A DNA stretch of 64,000 nt from Labilibacter sediminis (GTDB lineage: Bacteria > Bacteroidota > Bacteroidia > Bacteroidales > Marinilabiliaceae). Numbering within the stretch: the stretch's first letter is position 1; each line of letters begins with the position of its first letter. Under the pieces are notes generated by a model that saw only the letters and a list, made by a program, of their open reading frames with translations, had not been told where the DNA came from and searched no databases. Shown here piece by piece: positions 17,441 to 26,977 of this stretch. Where the stretch lies: assembly GCF_005877885.1 (NCBI RefSeq), contig NZ_VCHY01000015.1, positions 62,001 through 126,000 on the forward strand, in the 5' to 3' direction. Both the position numbers and the translations under genes were made by a program.

Positions 17441-17666
17441 CTGTCTTTTGTAGCAATTTATTTTGCCGCAAAGGTAATTAAAGAGTGCATATATTGGTGT
17501 GTAAACATTATGCAGGAAAAAAATATAAACTAATATATGGTACCAAGTATATTGTTTTTTTTCGTTGGAGTCGGTAATTATGCTATAAAAATAGCCTACT
17601 AACCCATTCTTTAATATACAGTTCAAAAAATAACATAGCATATTACGTATATTGGTTGGTTTATTG

Positions 17667-17674
17667 TACTTTTG
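17667..17674 (+). promoter_or_regulatory. -7 element of purL
   Basis: TACTTTTG matches TAnnTTTG and lies 37 bases before the purL ATG at 17712. It rules out the in-frame codon at 17652 as the start. Confidence 0.6.
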
Positions 17675-17711
17675 CAGCGAATTAGTAAACTCTATTAAAA
17701 CAGGAAAATTC

Positions 17712-20700
17712 ATGGTCCTTTTCTTTAAAGGTAAATCGGAACAGATTTTAGCAGTGGGTTGTAATCAGGATTTTACAGCCGAAGATGTAAAAAAGCTGGA
17801 ATGGCTTTTTAGCGGTGCCACCAAAACTGACGAACAGCAATTAGGTGGCTTTTTTGTTGGACCTCGAAAAGAGATGATCACTCCTTGGAGTACCAACGCC
17901 GTTGAAATTACCCAAAACATGGGATTAACGGGAATTTCTCGTATTGAGGAATTTTTTGGCGTTGCTGATGAAAAGGCTGATTTTGATCCAATGTTGCAGG
18001 TTTTGTACAAAGGATTAGGGCAAGATATTTTTACCATCGACAAAGAGCCGGAACCAATCATTGAAATCAATGATGTGGCAGCTTATAACAAAGCTGAAGG
18101 ATTGGCTTTAAGCGATGATGAAGTAGAATATCTGGATGGTCTTGCAAAGAAATTAGGAAGAAAACTTACTGATAGTGAAGTGTTCGGATTTTCTCAGGTG
18201 AATTCAGAGCACTGTCGTCATAAAATATTCAACGGTACTTTTATTATTGATGGAGAAGAGAAAGAAAGCTCATTATTTCAGTTAATTAAACGTACATCAA
18301 AAGAAAATCATAATTATCTGGTATCGGCATATAAGGACAATGTTGCTTTTGTTGAAGGACCTAAGGCCATGCAGTTTGCTCCTGAAAGCCACGATAAACC
18401 GGATTATTTTACTACAAAAGAAATTGATACAGTTCTTTCGCTTAAGGCGGAAACACATAACTTCCCAACCACAGTTGAGCCATTTAATGGTGCTGCAACA
18501 GGTTCAGGAGGTGAAATTCGTGACCGTTTAGGTGGAGGTAAAGCGTCATTACCATTGGCAGGTACTGCTGTTTATATGACTTCTTACTCTCGTTCAGAGG
18601 AAGGAAGAGAATGGGAAGAAGCCACAGAAGCTCGTCCGTGGTTATATCAAACACCGGAGCAAATCTTAATTAAAGCATCAAACGGAGCCAGTGATTTTGG
18701 TAATAAGTTTGGTCAGCCAATGATTTGCGGTTCGGTATTAACTTTTGAGCACTTCGAAAACCATAAGAAATTCGCTTTCGACAAAGTAATTATGTTGGCC
18801 GGAGGTATTGGTTTTGCTAAAAAATCAGATGCGATAAAAGATACTCCGCACAAAGGCGATAAGGTTGTTCTTTTAGGTGGAGATAACTATCGAATTGGAA
18901 TGGGTGGAGGTGCCGTTTCATCAGTAGCTACCGGTGAGTTTGATAACTCCATTGAGTTAAATGCTGTTCAGCGTTCTAATCCGGAGATGCAGAAACGTGC
19001 CATGAATGCTATTCGTGCTATGGCCGAGGGAGAGGAAAACCCAATTGTTTTAATTCACGACCATGGTGCTGGTGGTCACTTGAATTGTCTATCAGAATTA
19101 GTAGAGGAAACAGGTGGTACCATTCATTTAGATAAACTTCCTGTGGGCGACCCAACTTTATCTGCTAAAGAAATTGCAGGTAATGAGTCGCAAGAGAGAA
19201 TGGGAATGGTTTTGAAGGAGAAAGATATTGATCGTTTGAAAAAAGTAGCTGATCGTGAGCGTTCACCAATGTATGTGGTTGGTGAAACAACAGGCGATAT
19301 GAGCTTTGTTTTTAAAGACGATAAAGGAAATGCACCAATCAACTGGCAGTTGTCAGATATGTTTGGTAATCCTCCTAAAACCATCATGAAAGATGTAACT
19401 GTAGAAGAAACTTTTTCTCCTGTGGTTTATGATGCTTCTAATATTGAGAAGTATCTTAAAAATGTATTGCAGCTGGAGGCTGTGGCTTGTAAAGATTGGT
19501 TAACCAACAAGGTAGACCGTTCGGTAACGGGTAAGGTAGCCAAGCAGCAGTGTGCCGGAGAGGTTCAAATTCCATTGAATAACCTTGGTGCAACAGCTAT
19601 TGATTATACTGGTACTGCCGGATTAGCTACTTCTGTTGGTCATGCTCCTGCAGCTGCCATGATTGATCCAGCAGCTGGTTCTGTTCTTTCTATTGCCGAG
19701 TCGTTGACCAACTTGGTTTGGGCACCATTTACACATGGTATTAAAGGTGTTTCTTTAAGTGCGAACTGGATGTGGCCTTGTAAAAACGAGGGTGAAGACG
19801 CCAGATTATACAAAGCAGTTGAGGCGGTAAGTGATTTTGCTACTGATTTGGGAATTAATATTCCAACAGGTAAGGATTCACTTTCGATGACACAAAAATA
19901 TAAGGATGGAGAGGTAGTTTACTCTCCGGGAACAGTGATTATTTCAGCGGCAGCTGAGGTAAGTGATGTGAAAAAGATTGTGGAGCCTGTGTTGGTTAAG
20001 GATACTGAAACTTCTTTGATTTATATGGACTTATCTTTTGATAGCCATAAATTAGGAGGTAGTTCATTTGCCCAGGTAGTAAATAAGTTAGGTGCAGAAG
20101 CGCCAACAGTGACTGATACAGAGTATTTTAAAACAGGAATTGAAACCTTACAAGCTTTAATTAATGAAGGATTAATTTTAGCAGGTCATGATATTTCTGC
20201 TGGCGGTATGGCTACCGCATTATTGGAGATGAACTTTGCCAATACCAGCTATGGTGTTAAAGCTGATCTTTCCGCTATTGCAGAGGATGACTTAGTAAAA
20301 ATTCTTTTTGCAGAAAACCCGGGTGTGTTAATTCAGGTGAAGGATGTAGCTAAGGTAACAGCTCTATTAGAAGAAAAAGAACTGGGTTATCAGGTGATTG
20401 GTTCTCCTGTGGAGGAAAGAACTTTAACCATTGTAAAAGGCGAGCAGGAATTAGTGTTTGATATTGATGAGATGAGAGATGTTTGGTATAAAACATCGTA
20501 CTTATTAGATAGAAAACAAAGTACTGAGAAATTAGCCAAAGATCGTTTCGATAACTATAAAAAACAGCCTCTTGAATTTAAGTTTAGTGCTGGTTTTAAT
20601 GGCAAGTTAGCTGATTTAGGTTTAGATGCAGTTCGTAATGGTAAGTCTGGTGTAAAAGCAGCTATCATTCGCGAAAAAGGAGTGAATGGCGATCGTGAGA

Positions 20701-21401
20701 TGGCTTATTCTATGTATTTGGCAGGCTTCGATGTGAAAGATGTTCACATGACTGACCTTATATCGGGAAGAGAAACGCTTGAAGATGTAAACTTTATTGT
20801 TTTTGTAGGTGGATTCTCAAATTCTGATGTATTAGGATCAGCCAAAGGATGGGCCGGAGCTTTCTTGTATAATGAAAAAGCCAAGGCTGCACTGGATGCT
20901 TTTTATGCACGTGAAGATACTTTAAGTTTAGGAGTTTGTAATGGGTGTCAGTTGATGGTAGAGCTTGGTTTGGTTTATCCTGATCATGCAGAAAAACCAA
21001 CAATGCTTCATAATAACTCACATAAGTTTGAATCGAACTTTGTAAACATGAGCATCGCTGAAAATAATTCAGTCATGCTAAATTCATTGGCTGGAAGTCA
21101 GTTGGGTGTTTGGATTGCTCACGGAGAAGGTAAATTTAACCTTCCTTACGCTGAAGATCAATACCATATTGCAGGTAAGTACGCATACGAAGCATACCCT
21201 GCTAATCCTAACGGAAGTGATTTTGCTACAGCAGCAATTACTTCTAAAGATGGTCGTCATTTGGCCATGATGCCTCACTTGGAAAGAGCTATTTTTCCAT
21301 GGCAGTGGGCGCATTATCCGGCCGATCGTAAAAATGATGAAGTAACTCCATGGATCGAAGCATTTGTTAATGCACGTAAATGGGTTGAGAGCAAAAAGTA
21401 A
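17712..21401 (+). CDS. purL: phosphoribosylformylglycinamidine synthase (single large polypeptide)
   Basis: The 1229-residue enzyme converts FGAR, glutamine and ATP to FGAM in the fourth step of purine synthesis. It is the fused large form, with the PurS-like N-terminal region, two AIRS-type synthetase halves (SEHCRHKIFNG, TGSGGEIRDR, SLSMTQKY) and a C-terminal class I glutaminase domain. The glutaminase nucleophile is C1076 in LGVCNGCQL, and H1189/E1191 in PHLERAIFPWQW complete the triad. The ATG at 17712 is chosen because the promoter's -7 box lies downstream of the earlier in-frame codon at 17652. It stands alone, with no other pur gene near. Confidence 0.97.
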   Translation: MVLFFKGKSEQILAVGCNQDFTAEDVKKLEWLFSGATKTDEQQLGGFFVGPRKEMITPWSTNAVEITQNMGLTGISRIEEFFGVADEKADFDPMLQVLYKGLGQDIFTIDKEPEPIIEINDVAAYNKAEGLALSDDEVEYLDGLAKKLGRKLTDSEVFGFSQVNSEHCRHKIFNGTFIIDGEEKESSLFQLIKRTSKENHNYLVSAYKDNVAFVEGPKAMQFAPESHDKPDYFTTKEIDTVLSLKAETHNFPTTVEPFNGAATGSGGEIRDRLGGGKASLPLAGTAVYMTSYSRSEEGREWEEATEARPWLYQTPEQILIKASNGASDFGNKFGQPMICGSVLTFEHFENHKKFAFDKVIMLAGGIGFAKKSDAIKDTPHKGDKVVLLGGDNYRIGMGGGAVSSVATGEFDNSIELNAVQRSNPEMQKRAMNAIRAMAEGEENPIVLIHDHGAGGHLNCLSELVEETGGTIHLDKLPVGDPTLSAKEIAGNESQERMGMVLKEKDIDRLKKVADRERSPMYVVGETTGDMSFVFKDDKGNAPINWQLSDMFGNPPKTIMKDVTVEETFSPVVYDASNIEKYLKNVLQLEAVACKDWLTNKVDRSVTGKVAKQQCAGEVQIPLNNLGATAIDYTGTAGLATSVGHAPAAAMIDPAAGSVLSIAESLTNLVWAPFTHGIKGVSLSANWMWPCKNEGEDARLYKAVEAVSDFATDLGINIPTGKDSLSMTQKYKDGEVVYSPGTVIISAAAEVSDVKKIVEPVLVKDTETSLIYMDLSFDSHKLGGSSFAQVVNKLGAEAPTVTDTEYFKTGIETLQALINEGLILAGHDISAGGMATALLEMNFANTSYGVKADLSAIAEDDLVKILFAENPGVLIQVKDVAKVTALLEEKELGYQVIGSPVEERTLTIVKGEQELVFDIDEMRDVWYKTSYLLDRKQSTEKLAKDRFDNYKKQPLEFKFSAGFNGKLADLGLDAVRNGKSGVKAAIIREKGVNGDREMAYSMYLAGFDVKDVHMTDLISGRETLEDVNFIVFVGGFSNSDVLGSAKGWAGAFLYNEKAKAALDAFYAREDTLSLGVCNGCQLMVELGLVYPDHAEKPTMLHNNSHKFESNFVNMSIAENNSVMLNSLAGSQLGVWIAHGEGKFNLPYAEDQYHIAGKYAYEAYPANPNGSDFATAAITSKDGRHLAMMPHLERAIFPWQWAHYPADRKNDEVTPWIEAFVNARKWVESKK

Positions 21402-21421
21402 GATCAAAGATGATATAAAAT

Positions 21422-21453
21422 AAAGCCGGGCTAAGAAAGTCCGGCTTTGTTGT
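21422..21453. terminator. bidirectional terminator after purL
   Basis: AAAGCCGG (21422-21429) and CCGGCTTT (21441-21448) form a stem flanked by A- and T-rich sequence between convergent genes. Confidence 0.8.
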
Positions 21454-21469
21454 TTTATGTTATTTGTAT

Positions 21470-21838
21470 CTATGATCCGGCAGGGCCAACATATTTTGCG
21501 CTACCAAAGGCCAAAATAGGGTAGAATACTATGCTTAAGAGTAATAAACCAACAGTAAAGCCTTCGTCTTTTCCAAAACTTTTTGATAATAAGTTAGTGG
21601 TCCAGATGGCAAATATTAGATTTACTCCGGGAATCATAAAAAGAAATATCCACCACCATGGTTTGCCTACTATTTGAAGCATTACAATTGCGCTGTAAAT
21701 AGGAACAATGCAAGCCCAACCGGGTTTGCCTGCTTTTTCATATATTTTCCATCCAACAATAATTGAAAATACAACAATAGCAAGCCAAAAAATAATACCA
21801 ATATTACCTAATAATCCTGTAGATTCTGACATTTCCAT
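21470..21838 (-). CDS. small membrane protein, DUF5684-like
   Basis: The 122-residue protein has three to four membrane helices and the segments WKIYEKAGKPGWACIVPIYSAIV and KSFGKDEGFTVGLLLLSIVFYPILAFG. These match a widespread Bacteroidota family that I know as DUF5684, often near signal peptidase genes. No catalytic residues stand out. It is convergent with purL and upstream of a secreted CBM9-like gene that lies 99 bases further left. Function unknown. Confidence 0.72.
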   Translation of the reverse strand: MEMSESTGLLGNIGIIFWLAIVVFSIIVGWKIYEKAGKPGWACIVPIYSAIVMLQIVGKPWWWIFLFMIPGVNLIFAIWTTNLLSKSFGKDEGFTVGLLLLSIVFYPILAFGSAKYVGPAGS

Positions 21839-21937
21839 AATAATTTAAATTTTAGTTAGTTTCCTACTCTTAAGGTTTTTCGGATTCACCCCGTTTTAGT
21901 GGTTTCTGGACTCCACGAAATCTCTTTTATTTTTAGT

Positions 21938-22588
21938 TTATAGTGATATCTTCTCAAAAACTTCTGGAAAATGAAAGTCAAGCTTCTTAGATGGGGGTAT
22001 GGTTTTGGTATACCAATCAATAGTATCCGGGTTTAAGTAATCAGCCCTAAATGCACCCATAAATATTTCTCCTTCAAGACCTAATGATTTGAGTTCGCTC
22101 ATGCTTATTTTTCCTTCTACAATAAAGTTATTGTTCTCATTATTAGTGGCTATTTTTAGGGTCTTGTAATCCCACTCATCATTAAATTGACGGTAGTGTT
22201 TAGCTTTGTAATCCAAAACATCTCCCAGCAGGCCTATCTCCAGGCAGTAATAATTATTGAGTGATTTATCTATAGAAAAAAATATTTCAACTCTATCTCC
22301 ATTTGCAACTGATAGCTCCTTGTCATAAGGAGGTATGATTAGTGTAGAATCCGTTGTTTTAAAATAAAAATAGAAAAATTCTGAGCTTATTTTGTATGCA
22401 AAAAAGGTATTGTCTTTGCTATTATCCGACCATAGATTATTAAATCCTTTGTAGCTTACAAAATCTGCGCAATCATCCAAAATTGCATCAATTGCAATAG
22501 GGTGTTGAATTTTTGTGCAATCCTTGTTTTGTGCTTTGGGTAAAACGTAGGGGGAAAGCAGAAGTGAGAGTAACAAGAGTATTTTCAT
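21938..22588 (-). CDS. secreted carbohydrate-binding (CBM9-like) domain protein
   Basis: The 216-residue protein has a signal peptide (residues 1-19, KILLLLSLLLSPYVLP). Almost all the rest is one CBM9/DOMON-like beta-sandwich: IDAILDDCADFVSYKGFNNLWSD opens the domain, and NGDRVEIFFSID, WDYKTLKI and VEGKISMSEL follow in the order usual for Bacteroidota CBM9-like proteins. Such proteins bind sugars or heme-like ligands, but standalone members are uncharacterised. There is no catalytic domain and no SusC/D pair nearby. It lies 30 bases downstream of the DnaJ-domain gene and is probably co-transcribed. Confidence 0.75.
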   Translation of the reverse strand: MKILLLLSLLLSPYVLPKAQNKDCTKIQHPIAIDAILDDCADFVSYKGFNNLWSDNSKDNTFFAYKISSEFFYFYFKTTDSTLIIPPYDKELSVANGDRVEIFFSIDKSLNNYYCLEIGLLGDVLDYKAKHYRQFNDEWDYKTLKIATNNENNNFIVEGKISMSELKSLGLEGEIFMGAFRADYLNPDTIDWYTKTIPPSKKLDFHFPEVFEKISL

Positions 22589-22618
22589 TTTTATATATAT
22601 GTTTGTAGAAGTAAGTTG

Positions 22619-23650
22619 TTATAGGGTTAAAAAATCAGTGCTAAGCTTGCTGCTAAAAACAACTCTGTAGCCAAGTAAGCCATCTTTGAAAGTGTATTTA
22701 ATGCAGTTGTTTCCTTCTAGTGTTTCTTTTGATCCAAACAATCTCATTCCTCTATATTCTTGATATGCGTTACCTTCCAGCTTTATGGACACGAATATTG
22801 GTGCAGAATTATAATTGTAGCTAAACCAGTAAGTTTCCTGTTTAGGATTACTGCTAAAAACAAAGTTGATTAAAAATAAGAAACCGACGATGCCCGGGGC
22901 AATATTCAATCGAATCATATACTTGTTAAAAGCACCTTTAAATGTTTTAGATGTTACGTAGCCAATGGTTAAGGCAATTACGTAAATGGTAAAAATCCAA
23001 TGCAGCTCTATGAGTGTTTGTAAAGCAATCCTAAAAAATATAATCACATTAATTAAAAACAGAATGGTAATGCTCATCATCTTTGACCGAATAGTTGCTT
23101 TTTTTCGGTTAAAAAGGTTTTGTAGGTTTATTTTACTAAAAGTTCGAACTAAAAAACGAAACCAAACAGGAGAGGTAGGTAAAAGTATTAGGGCGCATAA
23201 TATTAAAGAAACAGGGCCGTGTTCCCGGTAACTTAAAATAGGTAAGCCGATCACCAGAAGTAACACCAATAAGGTGGCAAAAAAATCAGCAATTACATTT
23301 AAAGCTTCTGTGGTTTTATATATATCTGATTTTATATAAGCCTCGTATTTCATGCGGGCGTATTCCTGAGCTCTTGCTCTGGCTTTCTCTCGCTCTTGTT
23401 GTTCCCAATTTCTATGATATTCAGCTCTTTTTTTAGCCTGCTCTTGTGCTCGTTTAATTCTGTTGGTGCTATTTCCTGTGGTTTGCAACAGATACTCGTA
23501 TGCTTCATTAATCAGAATGAACTCCTCTTTGGCATTGTCCGATTTGTTTACATCCGGATGTAAAAGTTTGGCTTTTTTACGGTAAGCCTTCTTTATTTGA
23601 TCCAGTGTAGCGTGAGATGTAACACCAAGAATTTTATGGTAATTGGTCAT
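22619..23650 (-). CDS. DnaJ-domain membrane protein
   Basis: The 343-residue protein starts with a complete J domain (residues 1-62) including the H31-P32-D33 motif that stimulates Hsp70 ATPase activity. A charged helix rich in Arg/Glu/Ala (70-110) follows, then about six membrane helices (from 118 on) and a short extracytoplasmic tail. The J domain would stay cytoplasmic. It is not canonical DnaJ, since G/F and zinc-finger regions are absent. It probably recruits DnaK to the membrane for an unknown client. Confidence 0.85.
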   Translation of the reverse strand: MTNYHKILGVTSHATLDQIKKAYRKKAKLLHPDVNKSDNAKEEFILINEAYEYLLQTTGNSTNRIKRAQEQAKKRAEYHRNWEQQEREKARARAQEYARMKYEAYIKSDIYKTTEALNVIADFFATLLVLLLVIGLPILSYREHGPVSLILCALILLPTSPVWFRFLVRTFSKINLQNLFNRKKATIRSKMMSITILFLINVIIFFRIALQTLIELHWIFTIYVIALTIGYVTSKTFKGAFNKYMIRLNIAPGIVGFLFLINFVFSSNPKQETYWFSYNYNSAPIFVSIKLEGNAYQEYRGMRLFGSKETLEGNNCIKYTFKDGLLGYRVVFSSKLSTDFLTL

Positions 23651-23983
23651 AATGCATCATTTTGACAATGAATTAAAACAAGCGATTAAATGCTAAACTA
23701 CATAAATGTTTTTTAATGATTGTTATAACAACCGATGAAGTTTTTTAACTATCTTTGCAGCAGCTAACAGACAGTTCATTTACACCATCCTGTCTATAAA
23801 CAAAACTAGGGTATGTATTAGAATTCATTTCTTTGCACGTTTCAGTGCGCATGCTTTTCTATTTTTGTTTGTGGATGATTGTTTGGATTTCTTTTGCTAT
23901 AGTTTGCTATTGGTTTTTAGTGGTTGGTTATTAGTGAAATATCCAATTTGTAAGAATCTATTTGCTCAATAAGATAACTGAAT
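23651..23983. other. intergenic region with promoter-like element
   Basis: No gene is supported in this 333-base stretch. TATCTTTG at 23750-23757 matches the -7 consensus in the rightward direction and may be the original queC promoter. TTGGTTTTTAG at 23910-23920 is one arm of an inverted repeat around the broken four-helix-bundle gene. Confidence 0.45.
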
Positions 23984-24317
23984 ATGATGAGTGATTTTAG
24001 AACCTTAAATATACGGAGGGAAGTGCTTGAGATTGTTAAAAATACATACAATTTGGCTTCCTTGCTTCCAAAGGAAGAGACCTATGGATTAAAGAGTCAG
24101 ATTTGTAGATCAGCTGTTTCTATACCTAGTAATATAGCTGAGGGCTGTACTAGGAGTAGTAAAAAAAGAATTTATGCGTTTCCTGGAAATAGCACTAGGT
24201 TCGTTATTTGAATTGGAAACCCAATTGATTATTATAAAAGAGCTATCGATAGTTGATATGGATGTTTGTATGTTGTTGGACGAGTTACATAAGGAACAAA
24301 AAATGATTAATGTTTAG
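23984..24317 (+). pseudogene. frameshifted four-helix-bundle (23S rRNA IVP-like) protein
   Basis: The first 60 codons encode FRTLNIRREVLEIVKNTYNL and SQICRSAVSIPSNIAEGCTRSS, the conserved N-terminal half of the four-helix-bundle family found in 23S rRNA intervening sequences. After SSKK the frame is lost in an A7 run at 24161-24167. With one A fewer, translation continues as EFMRFLEIALGSLFELETQL and runs to the stop at 24315-24317, giving a full-length family member of about 110 residues. It is either a pseudogene or a phase-variable or slippage-expressed gene. It is not inside an rRNA gene here. Inverted copies of CTAAAAACCAA flank it, which suggests it moved in as a unit. Confidence 0.8.
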
Positions 24318-24361
24318 TCAGTTAACTAAAAACCAACAACTAATTACAAAAAACGAATAGA

Positions 24362-25030
24362 ATGAAGAAAACCGTCGTATTATTATCAGGAGGATTAGAT
24401 TCTGCCGTAGCATTATATCTGGCAAAAAGTCAGGGTTTTGATGAGGTGCATGCCCTTTCTTTTGATTATGGGCAACGTCATGAAACAGAGCTGAACTGTG
24501 CTAAAGCAACGGCTGAAAAAGCAGGTGTTACTGCTCATAAAATAGTAACCCTAAATTTGGGTGATTTTGGAGGATCTTCATTAACCGATAAAAATATGGA
24601 AGTTGAGGATGGCGATGTGTCGCGTACTGATATTCCTGTAACCTATGTTCCCGCGCGAAATATGGTATTTCTTTCCATAGCAGCTTCTTATGCAGAGAGT
24701 ATACAGGCACAGGATGTATTTATTGGGGTAAGTGAGGTTGATTATTCAGGTTATGTAGATTGTCGTCAGGAATTTATTGATGCTATGGAGCTGGCCATCA
24801 ATAAAGGTACAGTGATGGGAGCGGAAGCAGGTAAACCTTTAAAAATTCACGCTCCATTTGTGAATAAAACCAAGGCTGAAGAAATTAAATTAGGTATGGA
24901 GCTTGGTGTTGATTTTGGATTAACATGGTCGTGTTATCGTGGTGGTGAAAAACCTTGTGGAACATGCGACAGTTGTTTGTTAAGGGCTAAGGCTTTTGCC
25001 GAAGCCGGGTATACAGATGCAGCATTGTAA
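24362..25030 (+). CDS. queC: 7-cyano-7-deazaguanine synthase
   Basis: The 222-residue enzyme converts 7-carboxy-7-deazaguanine to preQ0 with ATP and ammonia. It has the PP-loop [10 protein letters not shown] at residues 9-18, the [10 protein letters not shown] segment, and a C-terminal zinc site made by C191, C199, C202 and C205 in the [15 protein letters not shown] segment. Length is normal. It heads a queC-queE-queF series; QueD and FolE, needed upstream in the pathway, are not in the window. The ATG follows AAACGAATAGA, also seen before the aspC gene. Confidence 0.97.
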   Translation: MKKTVVLLSGGLDSAVALYLAKSQGFDEVHALSFDYGQRHETELNCAKATAEKAGVTAHKIVTLNLGDFGGSSLTDKNMEVEDGDVSRTDIPVTYVPARNMVFLSIAASYAESIQAQDVFIGVSEVDYSGYVDCRQEFIDAMELAINKGTVMGAEAGKPLKIHAPFVNKTKAEEIKLGMELGVDFGLTWSCYRGGEKPCGTCDSCLLRAKAFAEAGYTDAAL

Positions 25031-25049
25031 AGATTGAAAGATTAGAGGA

Positions 25050-25907
25050 ATGGAAAAACTAGTTTTAGTGGGAGAAGGGGTGTTTCCCATTACTAAAAAT
25101 GTGAATGGCGACAATATTGTTGAGGAGCCTCAGACAGGATTGCATATAGCCGGCACTATACAAGGTGAAGGAAAATTAGTCGGTACACCGTCGTTATTTA
25201 TCAGGTTGGCGAGTTGCAACCTTCGTTGTATCTGGCAAATGGAAGATGGGAGTTATTGTCGTTGCGATACCTCATATGCATCTTTTCATCCGGATGTTAA
25301 GAAGACATGGGATACGGATGATATTGTAGCTCTGGTAAAACACAATATTGGTGAAATGGAGCATGTGGTGATTACCGGTGGAGAACCTTTATTGCAAAAA
25401 AAAGGTGTGGCTGATCTGTGCAAAAAATTAAAAGATCAATTGAATGTGCATATCACCCTTGAAACCAATGGTACTCTTTTCGATGAAGATTTGGCTGCCT
25501 TTGTTGATCTTTACAGTATTTCACCCAAACTAAGTAATTCTGTTCCATCAGCCGATAAGCTTAACTTTTATAAAGAGGAAGAAAGCGGTGCGTCTAAATA
25601 TCATCATGAAGTACGTAAAAATATACAAGTCTTGCAGAGCTATGTTGATTTTTCTCAGAAGCACAATAAAGATATTCAGCTAAAGTTTGTGGTAGGAAAA
25701 CATACGGATAGTACCGAAATTAAGGAAGACTATATCCAGAAAATAAATAACCTGAAAAAGAAAGATATTTTGCTGATGCCTTTGGGAGCCACTCATGAGC
25801 AAATCGAAAAATCGAATCCCCTGGTGCTTCAAATGTGTTTGCAGCATGGCTGGAAATACACTCCGCGAATTCACATCGATATTTTTGGGTCTAAACAGGG
25901 AGTGTAA
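25050..25907 (+). CDS. queE: 7-carboxy-7-deazaguanine synthase QueE-like radical SAM enzyme
   Basis: The 285-residue protein should convert carboxytetrahydropterin to 7-carboxy-7-deazaguanine using SAM and a 4Fe-4S cluster. It has GTIQGEG, the TPSLFIRLASCNLRC segment, VITGGEPLLQ and a C-terminal HIDIFG motif, all QueE-like. The cluster cysteines are unusual: C56, C60, C70 and C72 (CNLRC, then CRCDT), not the textbook CX3CX2C nor the CX14CX2C known from one characterised QueE. It starts 19 bases after queC and precedes queF, so the pathway role is secure by context. Which three cysteines bind the cluster is not settled. Confidence 0.9.
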   Translation: MEKLVLVGEGVFPITKNVNGDNIVEEPQTGLHIAGTIQGEGKLVGTPSLFIRLASCNLRCIWQMEDGSYCRCDTSYASFHPDVKKTWDTDDIVALVKHNIGEMEHVVITGGEPLLQKKGVADLCKKLKDQLNVHITLETNGTLFDEDLAAFVDLYSISPKLSNSVPSADKLNFYKEEESGASKYHHEVRKNIQVLQSYVDFSQKHNKDIQLKFVVGKHTDSTEIKEDYIQKINNLKKKDILLMPLGATHEQIEKSNPLVLQMCLQHGWKYTPRIHIDIFGSKQGV

Positions 25908-26022
25908 CAGTCATCAGTTATCAGTGAACAGTCATCAGTTATCAGTTATCAGTCATCAGTGAACAGTTATCGATGAATATCGTTTAGCAGTACAGATAAC
26001 CTCAATCAACATATATCTAATA
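25908..26022. repeat. short tandem repeats between queE and queF
   Basis: Repeated words of the kind GTTATCAGT and CAGTCATCAGTGAACAG fill about 25915-25970, a degenerate 9- to 10-base tandem array. It may be slippage-prone; no protein or RNA is suggested. Confidence 0.6.
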
Positions 26023-26904
26023 ATGGCAGAAGGAATAGAAGGAAAGGTTTTAGGAAAGCAAATTAGTCACCCAAGAGAATATGCTCCGGAAATTTTGGTG
26101 GCTGTTCCTCGTGTTTTAAATCGTGAACAATACGATATAAATAATAACTCGCTTCCCTTCATTGGTGTGGATGCCTGGCATGCTTATGAATTAGGTTTTC
26201 TAACAGAAAAAGGATTGCCGGTTGCCGGAGTTTTAAAGATTGTTTACTCGTGCAATAGTGAGTTTTTGGTAGAAAGTAAATCGCTGAAGCTATACCTAAA
26301 CTCATTTAATATGGGAAAATACGGAGGAAATAAGACTGAAGGTGTTGCTATGGTTATTGCTACCATTAAAAAAGATTTACAAGATTTGCTGAAAACAAGT
26401 GTCGATATTTCTTTTCACGATAAGTATGCAAAGGATAATTTTGATTTTTCAGAATACGAACTGCTCGAGGATATGAGCGGAGTTCAGGAAATTGAGTTTA
26501 AAAGTTTTACCGAAGAAGAATCTCTGCTATCTGCCGATGCTGATACTGCAAATCAGGAAATTAAAGTAGCAACCAATTTACTCAGAAGTAACTGCAAAAT
26601 TACCCATCAGCCTGATTGGGGCAGCGCCTATATCCATATAAAATGTAAAGAGGGTATTGATATATCTTCGTTGCTTAAGTATTTGGTTTCCATTAGAGAC
26701 GAGAATCATTTTCATGAAGAGATTTGTGAAATGTTATACAAGCGATTATACGATAAATTTTCACCTGAAATTTTAATGGTTTCATGTTTGTATACCCGAA
26801 GAGGAGGTATTGATATTTGTCCTGTGCGTGCCAATAAAAAAGAGTATCTGCCCAAAGCAATAATTCAATCAGAAATACTAACTTCACAGGCTTTTAGACA
26901 GTAA
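26023..26904 (+). CDS. queF: NADPH-dependent 7-cyano-7-deazaguanine reductase (long form)
   Basis: The 293-residue enzyme reduces the nitrile of preQ0 to preQ1. It is the bimodular, E. coli-like form: the NADPH-binding ESKSLKLYLNSFN motif (84-96) is in the N-terminal half, and catalytic C191 with D198 is in the C-terminal half (NCKITHQPDWGSAYI). Third gene of the queuosine cluster, 115 bases after queE across a short tandem-repeat patch. The product goes to Tgt for insertion into tRNA. Confidence 0.96.
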   Translation: MAEGIEGKVLGKQISHPREYAPEILVAVPRVLNREQYDINNNSLPFIGVDAWHAYELGFLTEKGLPVAGVLKIVYSCNSEFLVESKSLKLYLNSFNMGKYGGNKTEGVAMVIATIKKDLQDLLKTSVDISFHDKYAKDNFDFSEYELLEDMSGVQEIEFKSFTEEESLLSADADTANQEIKVATNLLRSNCKITHQPDWGSAYIHIKCKEGIDISSLLKYLVSIRDENHFHEEICEMLYKRLYDKFSPEILMVSCLYTRRGGIDICPVRANKKEYLPKAIIQSEILTSQAFRQ

Positions 26905-26977
26905 AGCAAGTTGTTGGTAATTCGTTATTAGTATATTTTGTTTATTACCAACAACTAAAATCCAAAAACTAATTACT

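Noticed and set aside
17652-17711. Upstream start for purL
   Set aside because: A -7 promoter box lies downstream of that codon, so it would not be transcribed.
16760-17713. Longer N-terminus for the TruC-like gene
   Set aside because: The extra 91 residues have no family similarity and would overlap the purL start; the ATG at 17440 fits the family length.
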